Assembly (NCBI GenBank): GCA_025499625.1
Contig: JAFMVD010000016.1
Coordinates: forward strand, 1 to 64,000
DNA: 64,000 nt
Reading direction: 5' to 3'
Source of the DNA: Carboxylicivirga fragile
GTDB lineage: Bacteria; Bacteroidota; Bacteroidia; Bacteroidales; Marinilabiliaceae
Part shown: positions 58,833 through 64,000 of the stretch, in pieces
Layout of the letters: each line of letters begins with the position of its first letter
Position numbering within the stretch: the first letter of the stretch is position 1
Program-made: the position numbers and the translations under genes
Notes under the pieces: model-generated
Told to the model about the DNA's origin: nothing
What the model saw: the letters and a program-made list of their open reading frames with translations, nothing else
Databases searched by the model: none

Positions 58833-60065
58833 TTAATTAAAAATAGCTTCTTTAACTAATTGAAACTGTTGAATGGTGTCATTGACTTTAATTTTCACAT
58901 CAATTGTATCATTAGCGAATTTCATACCTCTAAAACTACAATAGGATGCTTCGTCGGTAAAAGTAATATCATTAATTGAGATCACTTCGGCTTTAAGAGG
59001 TACCTGAGCCCTTGATGATGGTGTATCCTCAGTAATGCTTGTAATTTCAACTCGATTCAATTCTTTATTATATCGTGTTGAAAAACCTGTTGTCTTCCAG
59101 ATGAAATTCTGTTTACTTTCGTTAGGTTCAAGTATCAATTTTTTATCATGCCAACTAATGGTGGTTTTGTACTGTTCAAAAAAGCCGAGACCTAAAAGGT
59201 TTAAACTCTTTTCTCTTGCTGTAACGGGAAAATCATTCACAAAATAGGACGAATCAGTAAATATTAAACTGTCCAATAAATAGTATCTTTCATTTGATTT
59301 CTCTGCGATATCATCACCTAAGCCCCTACTTCCTAATCCATCAATCAATTTACTCTTTAAGTTCAGAGAATCTTTTAGAACATAGGCTTCTTCCAAACTC
59401 ATATAACCACTATTACCTAGATCCACCAGCACACTAACAAACCTCTTGTTCTCTCTAAATTTAATGTTGGCATTAATATGATGGCTTCTTTTATTTTCCT
59501 TTAAATCAATCTCGATTCTATCATCGGTCAAGTCCAAATCGGCAAGCTGTTTAGAAACTATGATGTATTGCTTTTCAAAATCGATCTGCCAAACCAAATG
59601 ATGCATGACGCCAGTACCAATCAATCCATAAATATCATCAGAACAATCAAAATTAAATTCTAGCTCCTTGGCATTAATCTCATTAAATTCGATGCCATTG
59701 CCAAGAGTAAGAGACTCAACCTCTCTAATTCTGCTGGTAAAGAAATCACCTTTTGAGCCAATACCAATACCCATACCGTTGCCAGGAAAATCATATTCTC
59801 TTTGACATTTACCAAAAACCATATTACCAGCACCACTATCCAGAATGAAGGAATGTGTTTTTTCGCTGCCATTTATTCTGGCTTGCAGCAAAATATGCCC
59901 AGAAGATGAATAAGTAAAAGGTATGGTATCAACATTTGATACCATGCTTAATTCGCCTTGACTAAGTTTCTTGTGTTGATTAAGAACATTAAAAACAAAA
60001 ACACCAATGGTAATCATCACAATCAATATAATAACTCCCAATCCAATAGCAATTTTCTTCGCCAT
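58833..60065 (-). CDS. Retropepsin-like aspartyl protease with PDZ domain
   Basis: About 410 residues from the ATG at 60065 (an ATG at 60077 is also open). N-terminal membrane helix (about 5-27), two pepsin-like lobes with the Asp in HSFILDSGAGNMVF near residue 78 and VLVDLGNSGYM near 217 in place of the usual DTG, and a C-terminal PDZ-like domain (about 335-400). The altered active-site context (DSGA and DLGN) leaves activity uncertain. Faces the thi operon, opposite strand. Role unknown. Confidence 0.8.
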   Translation of the reverse strand: MAKKIAIGLGVIILIVMITIGVFVFNVLNQHKKLSQGELSMVSNVDTIPFTYSSSGHILLQARINGSEKTHSFILDSGAGNMVFGKCQREYDFPGNGMGIGIGSKGDFFTSRIREVESLTLGNGIEFNEINAKELEFNFDCSDDIYGLIGTGVMHHLVWQIDFEKQYIIVSKQLADLDLTDDRIEIDLKENKRSHHINANIKFRENKRFVSVLVDLGNSGYMSLEEAYVLKDSLNLKSKLIDGLGSRGLGDDIAEKSNERYYLLDSLIFTDSSYFVNDFPVTAREKSLNLLGLGFFEQYKTTISWHDKKLILEPNESKQNFIWKTTGFSTRYNKELNRVEITSITEDTPSSRAQVPLKAEVISINDITFTDEASYCSFRGMKFANDTIDVKIKVNDTIQQFQLVKEAIFN

Positions 60066-60077
60066 ACTATAAAACAC

Positions 60078-60362
60078 TTTTATTTAACGACATGAGGCAT
60101 GCATAACTAAATTTCAGCTTTACCTTCACTACGAAGTTATTTTTATAATTAACAAAACTATAATTTCACAGTCTTATTTTTTTGATATGTGAAGTAATAC
60201 CCACCATGTGCCCCAAATTTCAATAAAATAACAGACAGCAAAAAACTTGCAATCCTAACTCATTTTCAATAAATTACACCACCAACATTATTTATCGGAC
60301 AAAAAGCTCTTAAATATATTTGTTAATCCAATTTGGCATGTTACATTTGCGCCAAATTTAAA
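60078..60362. other. Gene-free stretch before the second TPP riboswitch
   Basis: 285 AT-rich bases holding the divergent promoters of the protease-like gene and the receptor transcript. No exact TAnnTTTG pair is recognised and no other signal stands out. Confidence 0.35.
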
Positions 60363-60438
60363 CAATGGGGTGCCTCATAATAACGGGCTGAGATCATACC
60401 CTTCGAACCTGGCCGGGTAATGCCGACAAGGAAAGATG
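60363..60438 (+). promoter_or_regulatory. TPP riboswitch (THI element) upstream of TonB receptor
   Basis: Conserved parts: ATGGGGTGCC, GGGCTGAGATCATACCC, TTCGAACCTGGCCGGGTAA and TGCC...GGAAAGATG. The receptor gene starts 57 bases later. Same family as the copy at 52534, so uptake and synthesis share one regulator. Confidence 0.95.
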
Positions 60439-60494
60439 CTATCTCCTATTACTCCTCATTGCGGTATTTGTTTTAAACTTAAACTGCTTTATTA

Positions 60495-62945
60495 ATGAAG
60501 AATTTTTTATTTCTAGTGCTCATTGGCTTATTTACAATTCAGGCCTCGGCACAAACGGTTATTAATGGTAAAGTTACCAGTGAAAATAATGAACCTTTAG
60601 TTGGTGTTAATGTAATCCTTAAAAATACTTACTCAGGAACGATTACGGATAATAATGGTGAGTTCGAAATTTTGAGTAAAGAAAATCAGCCTACATTGGT
60701 TTTTTCTTACATCGGACATAAAACCACAGAACACCAGGCCATTACAAATAACCTAGACATTAAACTTGAAACCGTCGCGGTATTAACAGATGAAGTTATA
60801 GTATCAGCAATAAAAGCTAACAACAAATCTCCAATTGCTTATACGAACATAACCAAGTCAGAGATTATTAATCGTCCTTCATCGGAAGACATTCCTTATA
60901 TGTTAAGCCTAACGCCGTCAGCTGTTGCAACGTCCGAAACTGGCATTGGTGTTGGATATACTGCCCTTCGTATCAGAGGAACTGATCCAACCAGGATTAA
61001 TGTAACCGTAAACGGAATCCCACTAAACGATTCTGAAAGTCAAGGCGTATATTGGGTGAACATGCCAGACTTTGTTTCCTCATTAGATGAAGTACAAATA
61101 CAACGCGGCGTAGGAACAAGCACGAATGGAGCTGCCGCTTTTGGAGCAACCATAAATTTCCAAACAACTTCAATTAACGACAAAGCTTATTCTCGTATTG
61201 AAAGTTCTGCTGGTTCGTTTAACACTTTTGTAAACTCTATAAGTGCCGGTACCGGTCTAATCAAAGATCGTTTTGCCTTTGATGTTCGTTACTCCAAGTT
61301 AAACTCCGATGGTTATATTGATTATGCCTTTTCTGATCATCAATCCTTGTACTTAAGTGGTAGTATGCTTACTAATAATGGACTTCTTAAAATGAACATC
61401 ATTCATGGTGATCAAAGAACTGGCATAAGTTGGTGGGGAGTTCCACAAGAGAAATTATTTAAACCGGAATGGGCAGACGACAGTTGGAAGCCAGAAAGAA
61501 CATACAACCCTGCTGGTGAATACACTGATGTAGATGGCAATACTCGTTATTACGAAGACCAGACAGATAACTACAAGCAAACTCATTATCAATTATTTTA
61601 TTCTCATTCGCTTAATGAGAAACTAAACCTTAATGGTGCTTTACATTACACAAGAGGTGAAGGCTTTTACGAGCAATACAAAGAAGATGAAAGTTACGGT
61701 GAGTATGGCTGGGAATCTATTGAAATTGGAAATGAAACCATTAATTCAACAGATTTAATTCGACAAAAATGGTTAGAAAATGATTTTTATGGCTTAACAG
61801 CTTCTGCTAACTATAAAAATGGCAACGTATCAGGTTCGTTCGGAGGCGGATGGAACCGATATGAGGGTGATCACTTTGGAGAAGTTATCTGGGCCAGATT
61901 TGCTGGTGCATCTGAGAAAGGTGATCGCTGGTACGAAAATGTTGGAGAAAAAACTGACGCTAATGTATTCGCAAAGGTTAATTGGCAACCGACCACATCC
62001 ATCAATACCTTCTTTGATTTACAGTACCGCAACATTAATTATTCGATGGATGGTATCGATGACGATCGTGAAGCTCTAGTACAAAAGCATAAATTCAACT
62101 TTTTTAACCCCAAGATTGGAATCAGCTACGATTTATCGAAACAGCAACAGACCTATTTCTCGGTAGGCATTTCAAACCGCGAACCTACGCGTACAAATTT
62201 TAAAGATGCCAAAGGAGATCCTAGTTCATACCCTAAAGCGGAGCAGCTAATTGACTTTGAAGCTGGTTATAACTATAAATCGTCAAAATTTTCTGCTAGT
62301 GCCAACTTGTTTTACATGCTTTATAATGACCAATTGGTGCCAACTGGCGAAAAGAGCAGCAGTGGTTATGATGTAATGACAAATGTAAAAGACAGTTACC
62401 GTGCAGGTATAGAATTCGTATTTGGTGCACAAATAACTAAAGAGTTCAGTTGGGATGGTAACTTATCATTAAGCCAAAATAAGATTAAAGATTATGTAGA
62501 CCATGCTACCGTTTATGATGAAAACTGGGATGAATTAAAAGAACAGTTAATATCAGAATTGGGAACAACTGACATTGCATATTCACCTGATGTTATTGCT
62601 AGCAGTATTCTTGGCTACGCAGTTAATTCAAACCTAAAAGTGAGTTTGATTTCTAAATACGTTGGTGAGCAATATTTTGATAATACATCAAATACTAATA
62701 GAAGCCTAGATGCCTACTTTGTAAATAACCTAAAATTAGATCTTAATTTCTTCCCATCTTTTGCCAACCGCATTGGTCTACAATTGATGGTTAATAATTT
62801 ATTCGATTTAGAGTATGAAAACAATGCCTATGGTGGCAACTACTATACCCGTGACTCAGCAGGAAATGACACAGAACATACTTGGGCTTATTATTACCCT
62901 CAAGCAGGTGTTCATTTTATGTCTAAATTGATCATCGAATTCTAA
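60495..62945 (+). CDS. TonB-dependent receptor, probable thiamine importer
   Basis: 816 residues. Signal peptide, carboxypeptidase-regulatory-like domain (about 20-95, INGKVTSENNEPLVGVNVIL), plug (about 110-230, ALRIRGTDPTRINVTVNGI) and barrel ending in MSKLIIEF. Its TPP riboswitch makes thiamine or a thiamine precursor the likely substrate, as for the OMthi receptors known in Bacteroides. Unlike those, no PnuT transporter or thiamine kinase gene follows; a terminator does. Confidence 0.92.
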   Translation: MKNFLFLVLIGLFTIQASAQTVINGKVTSENNEPLVGVNVILKNTYSGTITDNNGEFEILSKENQPTLVFSYIGHKTTEHQAITNNLDIKLETVAVLTDEVIVSAIKANNKSPIAYTNITKSEIINRPSSEDIPYMLSLTPSAVATSETGIGVGYTALRIRGTDPTRINVTVNGIPLNDSESQGVYWVNMPDFVSSLDEVQIQRGVGTSTNGAAAFGATINFQTTSINDKAYSRIESSAGSFNTFVNSISAGTGLIKDRFAFDVRYSKLNSDGYIDYAFSDHQSLYLSGSMLTNNGLLKMNIIHGDQRTGISWWGVPQEKLFKPEWADDSWKPERTYNPAGEYTDVDGNTRYYEDQTDNYKQTHYQLFYSHSLNEKLNLNGALHYTRGEGFYEQYKEDESYGEYGWESIEIGNETINSTDLIRQKWLENDFYGLTASANYKNGNVSGSFGGGWNRYEGDHFGEVIWARFAGASEKGDRWYENVGEKTDANVFAKVNWQPTTSINTFFDLQYRNINYSMDGIDDDREALVQKHKFNFFNPKIGISYDLSKQQQTYFSVGISNREPTRTNFKDAKGDPSSYPKAEQLIDFEAGYNYKSSKFSASANLFYMLYNDQLVPTGEKSSSGYDVMTNVKDSYRAGIEFVFGAQITKEFSWDGNLSLSQNKIKDYVDHATVYDENWDELKEQLISELGTTDIAYSPDVIASSILGYAVNSNLKVSLISKYVGEQYFDNTSNTNRSLDAYFVNNLKLDLNFFPSFANRIGLQLMVNNLFDLEYENNAYGGNYYTRDSAGNDTEHTWAYYYPQAGVHFMSKLIIEF

Positions 62946-62968
62946 TCCTTACAAAAACTTCACAAAAG

Positions 62969-63003
62969 CAGCCGTCGTAAACTTACGTCGGCTGTTTTTT
63001 TTT
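62969..63003 (+). terminator. Intrinsic terminator after the TonB receptor gene
   Basis: CAGCCGTCGTAA paired with TTACGTCGGCTG (one mismatch) and a T-run. Confidence 0.92.
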
Positions 63004-63094
63004 GCTTTTAATAAATCGTAAAACTATTTACCACCCCGAGCGTAGAAGCATTATTATTTTTACTCATTCAGAAAAAAAAGTATATTTATCTCTT

Positions 63095-64000
63095 ATGCAT
63101 AAGGTGTTTTTAGTGCTATCTATCCTGTTTATTGGGCTGTTTGTTACAGCTCAAAGTAAAGACAGTACCATCTATTACACCGATTATAGTCAACATTTTG
63201 CACTTAGCGCCTATGGTATTCAAAAAATAGGGACCCTTACTATTGAGGACACTAACTCCGAAAAAAAGCTCCATTACTTACCAAATAAAAACTTAAACCT
63301 TGGACTTTTTGGTCAGTACAAATGGATAGGCTTGGGTATAGCAGTCAACTTTTTTCCGAATATGAATGTTGACAAATATGGCAAGAGCACATCACTAAAT
63401 CTTGGCCTGACACTTACTCCAAAAAAGTGGTTAATTGGATTTAATCTATCTTTTAATAGAGGCATGTATTTACAAAATGCTGATGAAGTAATTAATAAAT
63501 GGGATGGTAAAAGTTATCATTCAATGGATAGTTTATCCGTAGCAAATTTTAATATAGGCGTACTTCGGGTTTTAAATAAAAACTTCTCTTACAAGGCTGC
63601 TTATAGTGCCAATCAAATTCAACATAAAAGTGCCGGATCAACACTGTTAGGTGGATTTCTGTCATCGTATGCTCTCAGCACCGACGAAAGTCTTGTGCCC
63701 CAAGAAGTACATCAAAACTTTGCAACTGCCGATAGCATACGTTCACTAGGTTTGTTTTCATTTGGTATATCAGGAGGATACACCTATACTTTCGTCATAA
63801 AAAAGAAATTCTTTATAAATCTTTATTTGGTGGCTCACCTAGGAGCACAAACCGTCAACATTAAGGATCAGAATGAGGTGATTTTAAATCCAAGTGATGA
63901 AGCTCAATTAACAACGGGTTATCAGTTTAAGACATCGCTTGGATATAACACCGATAAGTGGATAGCTGGTCTGCGTTATTCAACCAATGCCTATAGTATT
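63095..64000 (+). CDS. DUF4421-like outer-membrane protein, 3'-truncated by window end
   Basis: 302 codons from the ATG at 63095, open to the window end. Signal peptide HKVFLVLSILFIGLFVTAQ, then strand-rich sequence with YLPNKNLNLGLFGQYKWIGLG and FNFSFNRG-like turns, as in the DUF4421 family, whose function is unknown. Starts 92 bases after the receptor terminator, so it is a separate unit. The frame is intact throughout, so it is partial and not broken. Confidence 0.7.
   Translation, partial: MHKVFLVLSILFIGLFVTAQSKDSTIYYTDYSQHFALSAYGIQKIGTLTIEDTNSEKKLHYLPNKNLNLGLFGQYKWIGLGIAVNFFPNMNVDKYGKSTSLNLGLTLTPKKWLIGFNLSFNRGMYLQNADEVINKWDGKSYHSMDSLSVANFNIGVLRVLNKNFSYKAAYSANQIQHKSAGSTLLGGFLSSYALSTDESLVPQEVHQNFATADSIRSLGLFSFGISGGYTYTFVIKKKFFINLYLVAHLGAQTVNIKDQNEVILNPSDEAQLTTGYQFKTSLGYNTDKWIAGLRYSTNAYSI

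Overview
The window is low-GC DNA from a member of the Bacteroidota, most likely a marine or sediment Bacteroidia close to the Marinilabiliales. This placement is inferred from family content: two SusC/SusD pairs, a hybrid two-component regulator, a NUDIX/winged-helix sugar regulator, a START-like protein, DUF5522, DUF5777 and DUF4421 proteins, and a TPP-riboswitch-controlled TonB receptor. No rRNA, CRISPR array, integrase, transposase or phage gene was found. The DNA reads as stable chromosome.

Layout. (1) 1-9.7 kb: a SusC/SusD pair and a one-protein hybrid two-component system form the edge of a glycan-utilization locus whose enzymes are probably off the left end. (2) 10-21 kb: a tRNA-Met(CAT) and housekeeping genes for riboflavin (ribBA), LPS export (LptF/G-like), anhydro-MurNAc recycling (anmK), initiator tRNA formylation (fmt), pantothenate (panB), cytidine deaminase, pseudouridine synthase and a LysM glucosaminidase. 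A possible structured RNA lies between ribBA and anmK. (3) 21-30 kb: a DcaP-like porin lies divergent to a seven-gene minus-strand electron-transfer cluster. It encodes a six-heme lipoprotein with a collagen-like stretch, a mono-heme lipoprotein, a DUF5777 beta-barrel, a mono-heme cytochrome, a seven-heme membrane-anchored cytochrome, a cytochrome b and a ResB-like protein. A Crp/Fnr regulator and a UbiA-like membrane protein are divergent to it. An FNR-like box and a perfect palindrome lie in the shared promoter region. (4) 30-43 kb: a cello-oligosaccharide locus with GH3 beta-glucosidase, SusD, SusC, GH94 cellobiose phosphorylase, a GPH-type symporter and a NUDIX/winged-helix regulator. The susC leader is duplicated 540 bp upstream, and two putative regulator operators precede the regulator gene. 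(5) 43.6-52.4 kb: malate dehydrogenase, an unfamiliar Trp-Met repeat protein, AI-2E-type permease, a lipoprotein plus nuclease pair, RNA-modifying enzymes and two tandem thioredoxins. (6) 52.5-63 kb: a thiamine block, with TPP riboswitch, thiS-C-tenI-like-D-E-G-H, an aspartyl protease-like protein, then a second TPP riboswitch and a TonB-dependent receptor probably for thiamine. The window ends inside a DUF4421 gene.

How the parts fit. In the electron-transfer cluster the cytochrome b could take electrons from quinol, the periplasmic cytochromes could carry them, and the barrel plus haem lipoproteins could be the outer-membrane end. This is the best candidate for an undescribed system here, but its terminal acceptor cannot be read from sequence. 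In the cellobiose locus the inferred route is SusCD uptake, GH3 trimming, symport and phosphorolysis. In the thiamine block both synthesis and uptake appear to be shut off by TPP; thiF is not present in the window.
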